This document shows positions 28,611 through 38,222 of a DNA stretch of 58,211 bases, one piece after another; the stretch's first letter is position 1, and each line of letters begins with the position of its first letter. The stretch lies in the NCBI GenBank assembly GCA_030950365.1, contig JAUZRQ010000055.1, positions 1-58,211 of the forward strand. Reading direction: 5' to 3'. Below the pieces are notes generated by a model. That model did no database searches. It saw only the letters and a program-made list of their open reading frames with translations, and was not told where the DNA came from. Source of the stretch: Candidatus Zhuqueibacterota bacterium (GTDB lineage: Bacteria > Zhuqueibacterota > Zhuqueibacteria > Zhuqueibacterales > Geothermadaptataceae). The position numbers were made by a program, and so were the translations under genes.

Positions 28611-29441
28611 TTATGCCGCCACCGATTCGGATTTATCCGATGCTTCCTGATTGTCGTCATCCTCTTTGTCGCCCACGCTGTTATCCTGCGCCAGAATCTC
28701 CCTGGCAAGGTTGAGATAACTTTGTGCCCCTTTGCTGTTTTTATCGATCAAAATCGCCGGCTTGCCATAGTACGGCACCTCGGCCAGACGAATGTTCCGT
28801 GGAATCATGGTTTCGAACACCAGGCCCTGCAGGGTATAGCGCACTTTGTTGATCACGCGCTTGGCGAGATTGTTACGCATGTCCACCATGGTCAGCAAAA
28901 AGCCCCGGTAACGCAACCGCGGATTCAGTTCGTTTTTGAGGGTGCGCGTCATTTTCAAAAACCGGCCCAGCGCTTTTAATGCATAATACTCGCACTGGAT
29001 CGGCACGATCAGCGAATCGGCCGCGATGAGTGCGTTGTAAGTCAAATTGCCCAGCGATGGCGGACAATCGATGATGATGAAATCGTACAGATCACGCACG
29101 CTGTCCAACGCTTCCTTCAATTTGGTTTCCATCGCCGCGCCCATCAGGCTGCGCTTGTCGATCTCATCCGACCAGACATTGGACGGAATGAAATGAAACA
29201 GTTCGATTTCGGTCGGATGGATGCAATCTTTGGCAGGCGTGCCTTTGGTGAAGATTTCCAGCACTCCCGCTCGGATGTCGTAACGGCCATAGCCGAAACT
29301 GGTGGCCACGCTCCCCTGCGGGTCCACATCCACCAGCAACGTTTTGTATCCCAGGGTGGCAAAACTGGCGCCCAGATTCACTGACGTGGTGGTTTTTCCC
29401 ACACCGCCTTTTTGACTCGCTATTGCAATGATCTCGGCCAT
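28611..29441 (-). CDS. ParA/Soj-family ATPase
   Basis: A 276-residue deviant Walker ATPase that dimerises with ATP and positions cargo on the nucleoid or at poles. Visible: KGGVGKTTTSVNLG (deviant Walker A with signature Lys), LLVDVDPQGS (A'), DFIIIDCPPSLG (Walker B), and the Soj-like C-terminal RGFLLTMVD and PRNIRLAEVP. The final 30 residues are acidic. No ParB or parS is adjacent, so a plasmid or chromosome partition role is unlikely; an orphan ParA that places protein complexes (as ParC, PpfA or PomZ do) fits better. It has 15-18 bp gaps to both neighbours. Confidence 0.93.
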   Translation of the reverse strand: MAEIIAIASQKGGVGKTTTSVNLGASFATLGYKTLLVDVDPQGSVATSFGYGRYDIRAGVLEIFTKGTPAKDCIHPTEIELFHFIPSNVWSDEIDKRSLMGAAMETKLKEALDSVRDLYDFIIIDCPPSLGNLTYNALIAADSLIVPIQCEYYALKALGRFLKMTRTLKNELNPRLRYRGFLLTMVDMRNNLAKRVINKVRYTLQGLVFETMIPRNIRLAEVPYYGKPAILIDKNSKGAQSYLNLAREILAQDNSVGDKEDDDNQEASDKSESVAA

Positions 29442-29456
29442 AGATGCGTGCTCCTT

Positions 29457-30134
29457 TCAGTCGATCATCGTGGCGTTCAGCAACGATTGCCAGCGCCGGC
29501 GGATGGTTCGCTTTTTTGCTTGCTGATTGGGAGCAATGTGGTAATAGGCCTTTTCCCAATCCAGAATGTTATAAAGCGCGTTTTCACCCTCCAGATTGCC
29601 ACACTCGGCATGAACAATTTCACCTTTCTGCAAATACACGGTGCCCTTGTTCAGTCCTTTTTTGAATGTCATTTGATTCGTGCGCCGCGTCTGGCAATTA
29701 AACGCGATGATATCGCGAATGTGTTCGTTGACCAGAATGCCCTGCATTTCCTGCGGGGTGATTTCCAGCGCTTCGAATACCAGCTTTCTTAAATATCGTA
29801 ATTCAAACGGTTTTTCTATATAAAAAGATGAACCCAAATTTTCGATTTCCTCTTCCACCTGATCAGAACCGTAGGCCGTCATGATGATGACCTTGGTGTC
29901 CGGCCAGCGGGCATTCACTTCTTTCAGCAGGCCGATGCCATCAAGCCCCGGCATGCGGATGTCTGACACGATCAGATCGACTTTTTCTTTTTTGAGAACC
30001 TGCACGGCGGCGTCGCCGCTATTGACGTACTTCACGTCCAGAAATTGCTCATTCCGCTGCAAGAATCGCGAGATGCTCCAGGTCAGGTCCTCTTCGTCAT
30101 CCACGATGAGCACATGTTTTCTATTGGCTCGCAT
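29457..30134 (-). CDS. Response regulator with C-terminal DUF4388 (PATAN) domain
   Basis: 225 residues. Receiver domain 1-120 with Asp pair VDDEED, acceptor Asp in IVSDIRMPGLDG, Thr-Ala in IIMTAYG and Lys in YIEKPF. The C-terminal about 100 residues match DUF4388: GILVNEHIRDIIAF, then NKGTVYLQKGEIVHAECG and GENALYNILDWEKAYYHI. That domain is common in regulators of gliding and polarity in delta-proteobacteria and cyanobacteria. AAGGAG seven bases before the ATG, and a sigma54 promoter 35-60 bases further up. It is the first gene of the operon. Confidence 0.9.
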   Translation of the reverse strand: MRANRKHVLIVDDEEDLTWSISRFLQRNEQFLDVKYVNSGDAAVQVLKKEKVDLIVSDIRMPGLDGIGLLKEVNARWPDTKVIIMTAYGSDQVEEEIENLGSSFYIEKPFELRYLRKLVFEALEITPQEMQGILVNEHIRDIIAFNCQTRRTNQMTFKKGLNKGTVYLQKGEIVHAECGNLEGENALYNILDWEKAYYHIAPNQQAKKRTIRRRWQSLLNATMID

Positions 30135-30178
30135 GCATTCTCCTTCTGGTTTGGATCTCAGGCCTGCGCTTTCGACTC

Positions 30179-30195
30179 AGCAAAGCATGTGCCAT
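30179..30195 (-). promoter_or_regulatory. Sigma54 (-24/-12) promoter of the FtsZ/ParA operon
   Basis: Minus strand ATGGCACATGCTTTGCT: TGGCAC, five bases, TTGCT, with exactly ten bases between the invariant GG (-24) and GC (-12). Expected start near 30168, giving a leader of about 34 bases before the response regulator ATG. The gene immediately upstream encodes an NtrC-type activator with the sigma54-contacting loop. Match and spacing are seen; use in the cell is inference. Confidence 0.8.
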
Positions 30196-30426
30196 TCGTG
30201 GAAATTTGGACAACAAATCATCAAATCGGAGGGGATTTTAGTTGATTTGTAATTTCAGTACAAACAAGAAACTAGCTCACTCCCCCCTCTATGAATTTTC
30301 TGTCACAAAATCTGGTATAATTCCATCCAATGGGCAGGGCGAATGATAATGTTTCAGGCCCCCCTGAGTGGACAATTTTTGACCAGTTTGCAAAAACTCC
30401 CCCTGTTTTTGCCGCAAAATCCGGCA

Positions 30427-31809
30427 TCAGCCGGGAATCTGATACAGCTTCATTTTTTCGCGCAAGGTCGAACGCGAAATGCCCAGTTCGCGGGCCGTGC
30501 GCGACTTGTTGCCGCCGCAGCGCTTGAGGGTCGCCTGGATGTGCCGCTTTTCCATCTCAGCCAGAGAAATCGGCGCGCCGTTGCCGGCCGGAATGTCTTC
30601 CGGCACCGACACCGTCACCACCTGATTTTCCTGCGCCCGCAGCTCGCCAGGCAGATGCTCCGGCCGCAGTAGCGTGTCCTGACAGAGGATGGCCGCGCGC
30701 TCCATCACGTTCTTCAGTTCGCGCACGTTGCCAGGCCATTGGTATTTCAATAACAATTCCCTGGCGCTATCGGAAATGCCCTGAATGTTTTTGTTGAATT
30801 CGCGGTTGTTGCGCTCCAGAAAGATGTGCGCCAGCGGGATAATGTCTTCCTTGCGTTCGCGCAGAGGCGGCAGTTTGATGACCATCACCTTCAGCCGGTA
30901 GAGAAGGTCCTCGCGAAATTCGCCGTTTTTTACCAGCTCTTCCAGATTCTGGTTGCTGGCGGCGATCACGCGCACATCGATCTGGATGTCGGCCGTGCCG
31001 CCAATCCGTCGGAAGGTCTGGGTTTCCAGAATCCGTAGCAGCTTTGGCTGCAGCGAAAGCCGCATGCTGGAAATTTCATCCAGGAAAATGGAGCCGAGAT
31101 TGGCCATCTCGAACATGCCTTTTTTCAAGTTTTTGGCATCGGTGAAAGCGCCTTTTTCGTGACCAAACAGCTCCGACTCCAGCAGGTTCTCCGGAATCGC
31201 CGCACAGTTGATTTTGATCAGCGGTTTGTCAGCGCGCGCGCTCCAGTTATGGATGGCATTGGCCACCAGCTCTTTGCCCGTGCCGCTCTCGCCTTCAATC
31301 AGCACCGGCGTGCGCGGCGTTTCCGCCACGATTTTGATCAGCTTTTTGACTTCCTGCATCACCTGACTTTCGCCGTACATCTCGTTATCAGGGAACTGCC
31401 CCTTCTGCATGCGCCGGTAGCGGGACACCTCCCGTTTCAGGGTCTGGGTTTCCAGCGCTTTGTTTACCACCAGCTTGACTTCATCTAGCTCGAATGGCTT
31501 CATCAGATAGTCATACGCGCCCATTTTCATGGCTTCCACCGCGGGCTGCGCATTGGTGATCGCGGTGATCATGATGACCAGGATATCCGGATCGATCTCT
31601 TTGATTTTGGTCAGCACTTCCAGACCGCTCGCATCGGGCAGCTTAAGATCAAGCAACACCAGATCGATGAGATCGCGCCGCAGAATCTTCTCCGCATCCC
31701 GAGCCGAAAATGCCGTTTGCACGTTGTAATCCACCTTACGAAACACGTCGGCCAGGGTCTCACACAGATCCACATTGTCCTCTACAATCAAAAGATTGGC
31801 CTTGGACAT
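30427..31809 (-). CDS. NtrC-family sigma54-dependent response regulator
   Basis: 460 residues: receiver (1-120, acceptor Asp in LVLLDLKLPDASG), AAA+ domain (about 140-375) with Walker A GESGTGKE, the sigma54-contacting loop GAFTDA (variant of GAFTGA), Walker B GSIFLDEIS, and the arginine-finger region REDLLYRLKV, then a Fis-type HTH (RCGGNKSRTARELGISRSTL). It is the direct partner of the kinase upstream, whose stop overlaps this region, and is the obvious activator of the promoter at 30179. ATG 31809 is preferred over GTG 31815 for spacing to GGAG. Confidence 0.96.
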   Translation of the reverse strand: MSKANLLIVEDNVDLCETLADVFRKVDYNVQTAFSARDAEKILRRDLIDLVLLDLKLPDASGLEVLTKIKEIDPDILVIMITAITNAQPAVEAMKMGAYDYLMKPFELDEVKLVVNKALETQTLKREVSRYRRMQKGQFPDNEMYGESQVMQEVKKLIKIVAETPRTPVLIEGESGTGKELVANAIHNWSARADKPLIKINCAAIPENLLESELFGHEKGAFTDAKNLKKGMFEMANLGSIFLDEISSMRLSLQPKLLRILETQTFRRIGGTADIQIDVRVIAASNQNLEELVKNGEFREDLLYRLKVMVIKLPPLRERKEDIIPLAHIFLERNNREFNKNIQGISDSARELLLKYQWPGNVRELKNVMERAAILCQDTLLRPEHLPGELRAQENQVVTVSVPEDIPAGNGAPISLAEMEKRHIQATLKRCGGNKSRTARELGISRSTLREKMKLYQIPG

Positions 31810-31814
31810 GGGCA

Positions 31815-33788
31815 CTACTCCTCTGTTGGCAACAGTAACCGAAAAGTTGTTCCTTTTCCTAACACGCTATCCACCTGGATGTCGCCCCGATGCTCTTCGA
31901 TAATGCGGTACACGATCGAAAGCCCCAGCCCTGATCCCTGGGATTTGGTGGTAAAAAACGGATCAAAGATTTTTTGCAAATGTTCGCGCGAGATGCCGGT
32001 ACCGGTGTCGCTGATGCGTACATCGGCGTACAGCATGCTGCGCGTTGGTACGGGAAAGCGTCGGCCCCGGCGATCCACGCGCTGGATGGTTTCGTGGGTC
32101 TGTTTGGCTTCGAGCCGCAGTTCACCGCCTTCCGGCATGGCATCGATGGCGTTGATGAACAGGTTAATCAGCACCTGCTGGATCTGATGGAAATCCACGA
32201 AAATCAGCGGCAGGTCCGGCTCGTAGCTCTCGTGAAAGGTAATGTGGTTCTTTTCCATGCGCTGCTTGAGCAGGGCCGTCACCTCGTGAACAATTTCGTG
32301 CAAGCGGTAAAATTTGCGCACCGGCGGTCGCGGCCGTGCGTAGGAGAAAAACGCTCGCAGCAGTTCGTCCATACGGTTAACCTGGCGGATAATGCGCGCC
32401 AGATATTCGCGCTTGGGATCGCCCTGCTCGATCTCCTCTTCGAGGGTCTGCGCCACGGTTTTGATGCCGGCCAGCGGATTGCGAATTTCATGCGCAATGC
32501 CCGATGCCAGCACGCCCAGCGAGGCCAATCGATCCATTCGGATGACCTCGGCCTGCATCTGCTTGATCTGCGAAATGTCGCGAAATGCAATGATGGTGCC
32601 GACGCGCCGGTTGCGATTGTCAATTCGCGGCGTGACCGTGAAGCCGATGTGGATTTTGCGATTGTTTTTCGTGGTCAGGTCGATCTCACGGTTCATCAGG
32701 CTTTGCTCGGTACCGTTGAGAATGGGCAGCAGTTTCTCGAAATCCTCTTTACCCAGGATATCCTCGAGCTGTTTGCCGACCACTTCATCCTCTTTATAAC
32801 CGAGAATTTCTTCGGCGCTTGAGTTAAACGATGTAATTTTCATGTTCAGGTCCAGGGTCATCAGGCCCGAACCGATGCTCTGGATGATGCTCTCGTTGAA
32901 GTTTTTCAGGTCGTGGACCTGTTGCTCGAGCTTCTTTTGCTGGGTCACATCACGGGCTATGGCTACCGCACCCGACACGCGCCCCTCCTCGAAAATCGGA
33001 TTCATGTTGGTGGAGAGATAGCGCACCTTATTGGCTTTGGTCACCACACGCATCTCAAAAATTCGAGACCGGCCGGTCATGGTCTTTTGAAAATTCTGCC
33101 ATGCCATTTCCTGATCTTCGGGCAACACCAAACTGCGGAAATCCTTGCCGATCCAGCGATCGCGGATATAGCCGGTTAACCCCATCAGGCGGCGGTTGAT
33201 GAACAGGAATTTGCCCTGGGAATTCAATATGAAAATCAGGTCTGTGGCATTTTCGATGAGATCCTGGTATTTGTACTCCGTTTGACGAATCTTGCGCTCC
33301 AGCTCCTTGTTGCGCTTTTTCAGCTCATCTAAAATAAACACGTTGTCGATCACGTTGATGAGCTCTTTGCTTCCAAACGGCTTAACCAGAAACGCGCTCA
33401 ATCCCAGCTCGAACAGCTCCTGCCGGTTGACCTGATTTTCCATTTTTGCCGTGAGCATGATGATCGGCGTTTCTCTGACTGGCCGGTACTGGATGTTGTT
33501 GGCCAGCTCTTTGAGCACGTCGTAGCCGCTCATGATCGGCATCATCAGATCCAGCAGCACCAAATTCGGGCGTTTTTCCAGCATGATCTTCAGGCACTCG
33601 CGCCCGTTGCGCGCCGAAAGAAATTGATAACCTGAGGCTGTAATAATTTTGCGTCCGATTTCCAGCATGTCCTCGTCATCATCCACCAGCAGCACGACCC
33701 TGGAACTGCGCTCTTTGCGTAACTTGGCGATTTCCTCGGGCGGTAGTTGTTCGCGGCTATCGGTAATGTATAGCGGTCCTTTCAACAC
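31815..33788 (-). CDS. Cytoplasmic REC-PAS-PAS histidine kinase (NtrB-like)
   Basis: 657 residues without membrane helices. Order: receiver (about 30-150, Asp in LVLLDLMMPIMSG), coiled linker, PAS (about 170-285), PAS (about 300-410), HisKA with phospho-His in GIAHEIRNPLAGI, and HATPase with NLFINAIDAMP and SDTGTGIS, ending in the G2 box SGLGLSIVYRI. Its HEIRNPL core is the NtrB/AtoS class that pairs with NtrC activators. The N-terminal receiver lets an upstream kinase modulate it. GTG start; stop lies six bases before the activator's ATG. Confidence 0.94.
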   Translation of the reverse strand: MLKGPLYITDSREQLPPEEIAKLRKERSSRVVLLVDDDEDMLEIGRKIITASGYQFLSARNGRECLKIMLEKRPNLVLLDLMMPIMSGYDVLKELANNIQYRPVRETPIIMLTAKMENQVNRQELFELGLSAFLVKPFGSKELINVIDNVFILDELKKRNKELERKIRQTEYKYQDLIENATDLIFILNSQGKFLFINRRLMGLTGYIRDRWIGKDFRSLVLPEDQEMAWQNFQKTMTGRSRIFEMRVVTKANKVRYLSTNMNPIFEEGRVSGAVAIARDVTQQKKLEQQVHDLKNFNESIIQSIGSGLMTLDLNMKITSFNSSAEEILGYKEDEVVGKQLEDILGKEDFEKLLPILNGTEQSLMNREIDLTTKNNRKIHIGFTVTPRIDNRNRRVGTIIAFRDISQIKQMQAEVIRMDRLASLGVLASGIAHEIRNPLAGIKTVAQTLEEEIEQGDPKREYLARIIRQVNRMDELLRAFFSYARPRPPVRKFYRLHEIVHEVTALLKQRMEKNHITFHESYEPDLPLIFVDFHQIQQVLINLFINAIDAMPEGGELRLEAKQTHETIQRVDRRGRRFPVPTRSMLYADVRISDTGTGISREHLQKIFDPFFTTKSQGSGLGLSIVYRIIEEHRGDIQVDSVLGKGTTFRLLLPTEE

Positions 33789-34014
33789 CTCTTAACCTGT
33801 CTGTTGTGATTGATGGATAATCAGGAGAGACTCAGCACCACACAAAAACCCACCACACCACCGATTGTTGATTCTTCAGCCAAAGACGAAACAAAGCCCT
33901 TCGCCAAAGGTGCGCGTGCTATGAGGAGAGAAGGGTTGGAATTGTGTATGATCGATATCGGCCGTAACTCGGCTATCGCTCGTAGCCATTCATGCTTTGC
34001 CGGCACCAACCGGT

Positions 34015-35514
34015 TCAATGCGCAATCATATTGACTTCAATCCTGGCGTCCTTTCCGTTTTCCGGCAACGGTTCGTATTTGGGCAAAGTGAAACTGAAAA
34101 TCGAGCCCTTGCCTTTTTCGCTTTTTGCCGTGATTTTGCCGCCATGCAGCTCAACAATTTCTTTCACCAGCGACAGTCCCAAACCGGTGCCGCGCACATC
34201 ACGAATTTCATCATGATCGGCCGCGCGGTAAAATTTATCGAAAATCCGCGGCAGGTCTTCTTCCGAAATGCCATAGCCGGTATCTTCGACTTCCACCAGC
34301 ACATCCTCCTCTAACGCGCGCAACCGAATTTCCACGGAGGCGTTTTCAGGACTATATTTGACTGCATTACTGAACAGGTTCAATACCACCTGCTCAATCA
34401 TATCCCGATCGGCGTACACCAACGGCAGGTTCGGAGAAGCTTTGACCGACACAGCAATTTTCTTCTTTTCCGCCAGGTAAAGATTTACATCCAGTACCTT
34501 ATCGACAACTTCACGCAGCTGCACTGGCGCCTTGTTCACCTGGCTTTTGCCCGCCTCAATCTTGGAAATGTCTAGAAACTTGTTAATCAAATCGCTCAAC
34601 CGGTTCGACTCTTTGAGAATGATCGACGCGTATTCCTCGGCCTGATCGCGCGTTAAGCTGCTATCCAGAAGTAGCTCGCTAAACCCGGAAATCGACGTCA
34701 GCGGTGAACGCAGCTCGTGCGCCACCATCGACACCAGCTCGGTTTTCATGCGGTCGATTTCCTTTTCGCGCGTGATATCGCGCAAAATGCTGACCACGCC
34801 TATCAACTCGCCGTTTTCACCGAACACTTTGGCGGCGCGCACCTGCAAAAAAATATCCTTCCAGTTGTCCGGATTCTTCAGCTTCAGCTCGATGGCCTCG
34901 CTGGTATTGGCATTGCCTTCCACCACCTGATTTAGCAGGTCCAGCAGGCTCTGATTATGAATGACCTGCTCAATGGGCTTGTTCATGGCGGATTTTTCAG
35001 ACACGCCGAACCACTTTTCGGCCACGTTGTTGATCACCAGCACGCGCAGCTCGGGATCGGTGACCACCACGCCATCCACGATATTGCGGATGATGGTTTG
35101 GGTTTTGTTGCGCTCGTTGATGATGCGGTTCAAATTCATCTCATTGAGCCGGCGCAACTCAGTGGTCATGTAATTGAAAATTTTGGCCAAACGCCCAATT
35201 TCATCGTTCGATTTGACATCGATGGTGACGGCAAAATTGCCGCGCGCGATCTCGGTGGCCAGCCGGGTGAAGCGCGCAATCGGCCGGCTGATCTTTTTCG
35301 ACAAATAATATGTGCCTAGCATGGCCATCAGAATGGCGCACACCAGGATCACCCAGAACGCTATGGACAGATTTTCCTGGATCGATTCCCCTTGCTGGGT
35401 GATCTCGCTGAGAAAATAAAGCCAGGTGATCACCAGGGGAATCACCGTCACCACCAGGGTGATGAAAAATAAACGACGAAACAGGGTTCGTCTTTTGAAA
35501 AATAAAAAATCCAT
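34015..35514 (-). CDS. Membrane sensor histidine kinase, HAMP-PAS
   Basis: 499 residues. Two transmembrane helices (about 14-36 and 48-70) with almost no periplasmic loop, so the signal is likely intramembrane or cytoplasmic. HAMP follows (KKISRPIARFTRLATEIARG), then PAS (about 140-255), HisKA with MVAHELRSPLTSI, and HATPase (NLFSNAVKYSPE, DTGYGIS, GTGLGLSLV). Its architecture resembles WalK/VicK/PhoR kinases. GGGGAG precedes the ATG. It lies 226 bp upstream of the NtrB-like kinase gene, with no own regulator except the neighbouring REC-GGDEF protein. Confidence 0.94.
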   Translation of the reverse strand: MDFLFFKRRTLFRRLFFITLVVTVIPLVITWLYFLSEITQQGESIQENLSIAFWVILVCAILMAMLGTYYLSKKISRPIARFTRLATEIARGNFAVTIDVKSNDEIGRLAKIFNYMTTELRRLNEMNLNRIINERNKTQTIIRNIVDGVVVTDPELRVLVINNVAEKWFGVSEKSAMNKPIEQVIHNQSLLDLLNQVVEGNANTSEAIELKLKNPDNWKDIFLQVRAAKVFGENGELIGVVSILRDITREKEIDRMKTELVSMVAHELRSPLTSISGFSELLLDSSLTRDQAEEYASIILKESNRLSDLINKFLDISKIEAGKSQVNKAPVQLREVVDKVLDVNLYLAEKKKIAVSVKASPNLPLVYADRDMIEQVVLNLFSNAVKYSPENASVEIRLRALEEDVLVEVEDTGYGISEEDLPRIFDKFYRAADHDEIRDVRGTGLGLSLVKEIVELHGGKITAKSEKGKGSIFSFTLPKYEPLPENGKDARIEVNMIAH

Positions 35515-35758
35515 GCGCTCCCCTATTCAATCATGAATAAATTCACCTGCGTCCTAGCACACCAACGCCCGACCTGAATACACGGTATCAGGCTCTCACC
35601 GTGCAGACCTGCCAATTATCCGCACGGGCCCCTTGCGCAGGTTGGATCATCACTCGGTTGTGCCAATTTTTTTCGAATCACAGCCAGGCTTCAGCATAGG
35701 CCGAAATCTGTTTCCCCGGATCGGCCGGCCAAAACGCCCGTTCACCTGCGCGTACGAA

Positions 35759-36727
35759 TTAAACGTTTTCGCCCACGAACTCTTCCACCACCACCTGATT
35801 GCGTCCGCGTTCTTTGGCCAGATACAGCCGCTGGTCGGCGATGTGCATCAGGGTTTCATAATCGGTCGCGTCTTCCGGAAACGAGGCCACGCCCATACTC
35901 ACCGTGACCTTGCCATTGGGCTGGGTTTCCTCGTTCGGAAACGGATAGGCATCGATCAAATTGCGGATCTTTTCCGCCACAATCGCTGCCGACTGCCGGT
36001 TGGTCTCCAGCAGCACCAGGCAAAATTCCTCGCCGCCGTAACGCGCCGCCAGATCGATCTTGCGGATATTTTCTTTAAACAAACGGGCGATCATCTTCAG
36101 CAACTCATCCCCGGCCTGGTGCCCATGTGTATCGTTGTAATGTTTGAAATGGTCGATATCAATCATCACAATCGATACGTTCAACCGATGCCGGCGGGCG
36201 CGCTCAAGCTCCCGTTTCAAAAATTCTTTTAGATACCGGTGATTGTACAACCCGGTCAGGCCATCGGTGATGGCCAATTGGCGCAACCGCTCTTTGGCAA
36301 TTTCCAGCTCAGCGATTTTCTCCGCCAGTTGATCATGCAGTGATTTGATGCGCAGCAACGATTTGACGCGCGTCAAGAGTTCAAGCTTGTTAAACGGCTT
36401 GCTGATAAAGTCATCCGCGCCGGCCTCCTGCCCCTTAATCTTGTCCTCGATGTCGTTCAGGGCCGTGACCATGATGACCGGGATGTATTGCGTGGCTTCG
36501 TCCGATTTGATGCGCTTGCACACTTCGAAGCCATTGAGTTTGGGCATCATCACATCCAGGAGCACCAGGTCCGGCTTGGCCTCGCGGACGAGGGCAAGGG
36601 CCTCCTCCCCATCCCTTGCCGGGATGACCTGATATCCCACAGTTTTGAGATAGGTGGTTAAAAGTTGTACATTCGCGGGAACATCGTCAACCACTAAAAT
36701 GCGTCCGCTGCTGTTTGATACTTGCAA
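35759..36727 (-). CDS. REC-GGDEF diguanylate cyclase (PleD-like)
   Basis: 322 residues: receiver (about 9-130, Asp in LVLLDVMMPKLNG, Lys in FISKPF), a coiled linker, and GGDEF domain (about 155-315) with active-site RYGGEEFCLVL. RKID five residues before GGEEF is an intact allosteric I-site (RxxD), so product inhibition by c-di-GMP is expected. The start is TTG (MQVSNSSGRI) with GAGGG seven bases upstream. It lies 244 bp upstream of the membrane kinase on the same strand, which may phosphorylate it. Confidence 0.95.
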   Translation of the reverse strand: MQVSNSSGRILVVDDVPANVQLLTTYLKTVGYQVIPARDGEEALALVREAKPDLVLLDVMMPKLNGFEVCKRIKSDEATQYIPVIMVTALNDIEDKIKGQEAGADDFISKPFNKLELLTRVKSLLRIKSLHDQLAEKIAELEIAKERLRQLAITDGLTGLYNHRYLKEFLKRELERARRHRLNVSIVMIDIDHFKHYNDTHGHQAGDELLKMIARLFKENIRKIDLAARYGGEEFCLVLLETNRQSAAIVAEKIRNLIDAYPFPNEETQPNGKVTVSMGVASFPEDATDYETLMHIADQRLYLAKERGRNQVVVEEFVGENV

Positions 36728-36767
36728 AGCTGTCCCTCAACGATGTTGTTTTTAGAGCCTAAACGAC

Positions 36768-38222
36768 TTAATTTTCTAAATTTGTGAAGTAGTTGATATC
36801 GAGTTGCTTTACGGCCCGGACCTCATCCAGCCTGGCGACGGGCGTGGAGTGGGGGGCTTCTTTGAGCAAGTCTGGATTTTCCTGTGCCTCGAGCAAGATT
36901 TGTGCCACGGCGTCGGCAAAGGCATCCAGCGTCTCTTTCGATTCGGTCTCCGTCGGCTCAATCATCATAGCTTCGCGGACGATGAGAGGGAAGTATATCG
37001 TCGGCGCATGCATGCCGTAATCCAGCAGGCGTTTGGCTAAATCCAGGGTTCTCAGCCCGTATTCGCGCAATTTCTCGCCCGTGGCCACGAATTCATGCAT
37101 GCATTTACCCGGATACGGCAGGCGAAAATGCTTTTCGAGTTTCGTACGCAGATAGTTGGCATTGATAATGGCGTTCTCGCTCACGCGGCGCAATCCTTCG
37201 CTTCCATGCATGCGAATGTAAGTATAAGCCCGCACCAACACGCTGAAATTGCCCCAAAAGGAGCTGATTTTACCGATGGACTTCGGCCGGTCCCAGTTCA
37301 GCCGGTAGGCATCCTCTTGCTTTTCCACCACCGGCACAGGCAGCATGTCCTGCAAGCGATCACTCACGGCTACCGGGCCAGCGCCCGGCCCACCGCCGCC
37401 ATGCGGTGTACTAAAAGTTTTATGCAAATTGATGTGCACCACATCGAAACCCATGTCTCCCGGACGAGCAATACCCAGCAGGGCATTCAGGTTAGCGCCG
37501 TCCATGTACGCCAGGGCACCAATATCATGCAATGCTGCGGTGATTTCCAGAATATGTTCCTCAAACAGCCCCAGGGTGTTTGGATTGGTGAGCATCAAGG
37601 CGGCCACATCGTCGTTCAAATGCTCTTTGAATTTGGCCAGATCGACGCAGCCATTGGCATCACTGGGAATTTGAATGGCCTCATAGCCGGCCAGAGTGAC
37701 GCTGGCCGGGTTGGTGCCATGCGCCGAATCCGGAATGAGCACATATTTGCGCGGATTGCCCTGCAGCTCGTGATATTTGCGGATCATCATCAGGCCAGTC
37801 AGCTCGCCATGCGCGCCGGCTGCCGGCTGCAGACTGACATCCACCATGCCGGTGATCTCTTTCAGCAGTTCCTGCAATTCGTACATCAACTCCAGCGCGC
37901 CCTGCACCATTTCCACCGGCTGCAGCGGATGCAACTCACGAAAGCCGGACAGGCGCGCCTGATCTTCATTGATCACCGGATTGTATTTCATCGTGCAGGA
38001 CCCGAGCGGATAAAACCCCTTGACGATGTGATGATTTTTCACCGACAACCGTACAAAATGGCGTGCCACATCGAGCTCGCTCAACTCGGGTAATCGCGCG
38101 TCTTGTTTGCGTTGAAATTTTTCGGGGATCAGTTCATCAATCGTCTTTTCCGGGACATCCAGAGAAGGCAAATAGTGGGATTTTCTTCCGGGAACGCTTT
38201 TTTCAAAAATCAGCTTTTCCAA
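36768..38222 (-). CDS. gcvPB: Glycine dehydrogenase (decarboxylating), subunit 2
   Basis: PLP-binding half of the split P-protein of the glycine cleavage system. 484 residues with the PLP-lysine motif [17 protein letters not shown] and the N-terminal [12 protein letters not shown] diagnostic of the B subunit. The start is TTG 38222, with AAGGACAGG upstream; the frame extends to another TTG at 38258 that the family does not use. gcvPA, gcvT and gcvH are not in the window, which is unusual since gcvPA normally lies immediately upstream. Confidence 0.94.
   Translation of the reverse strand: MEKLIFEKSVPGRKSHYLPSLDVPEKTIDELIPEKFQRKQDARLPELSELDVARHFVRLSVKNHHIVKGFYPLGSCTMKYNPVINEDQARLSGFRELHPLQPVEMVQGALELMYELQELLKEITGMVDVSLQPAAGAHGELTGLMMIRKYHELQGNPRKYVLIPDSAHGTNPASVTLAGYEAIQIPSDANGCVDLAKFKEHLNDDVAALMLTNPNTLGLFEEHILEITAALHDIGALAYMDGANLNALLGIARPGDMGFDVVHINLHKTFSTPHGGGGPGAGPVAVSDRLQDMLPVPVVEKQEDAYRLNWDRPKSIGKISSFWGNFSVLVRAYTYIRMHGSEGLRRVSENAIINANYLRTKLEKHFRLPYPGKCMHEFVATGEKLREYGLRTLDLAKRLLDYGMHAPTIYFPLIVREAMMIEPTETESKETLDAFADAVAQILLEAQENPDLLKEAPHSTPVARLDEVRAVKQLDINYFTNLEN

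Noticed and set aside
28611-29441. Plasmid or chromosome partition locus
   Set aside because: There is no parB gene and no parS-like inverted repeat near the ParA gene; the context is signalling and cytoskeleton.
33995-34015. Sigma54 promoter in front of the REC-PAS-PAS kinase gene
   Set aside because: GG-N10-GC spacing is present (TTGGTGCCGGCAAAGCA), but the -24 and -12 words are poor matches.
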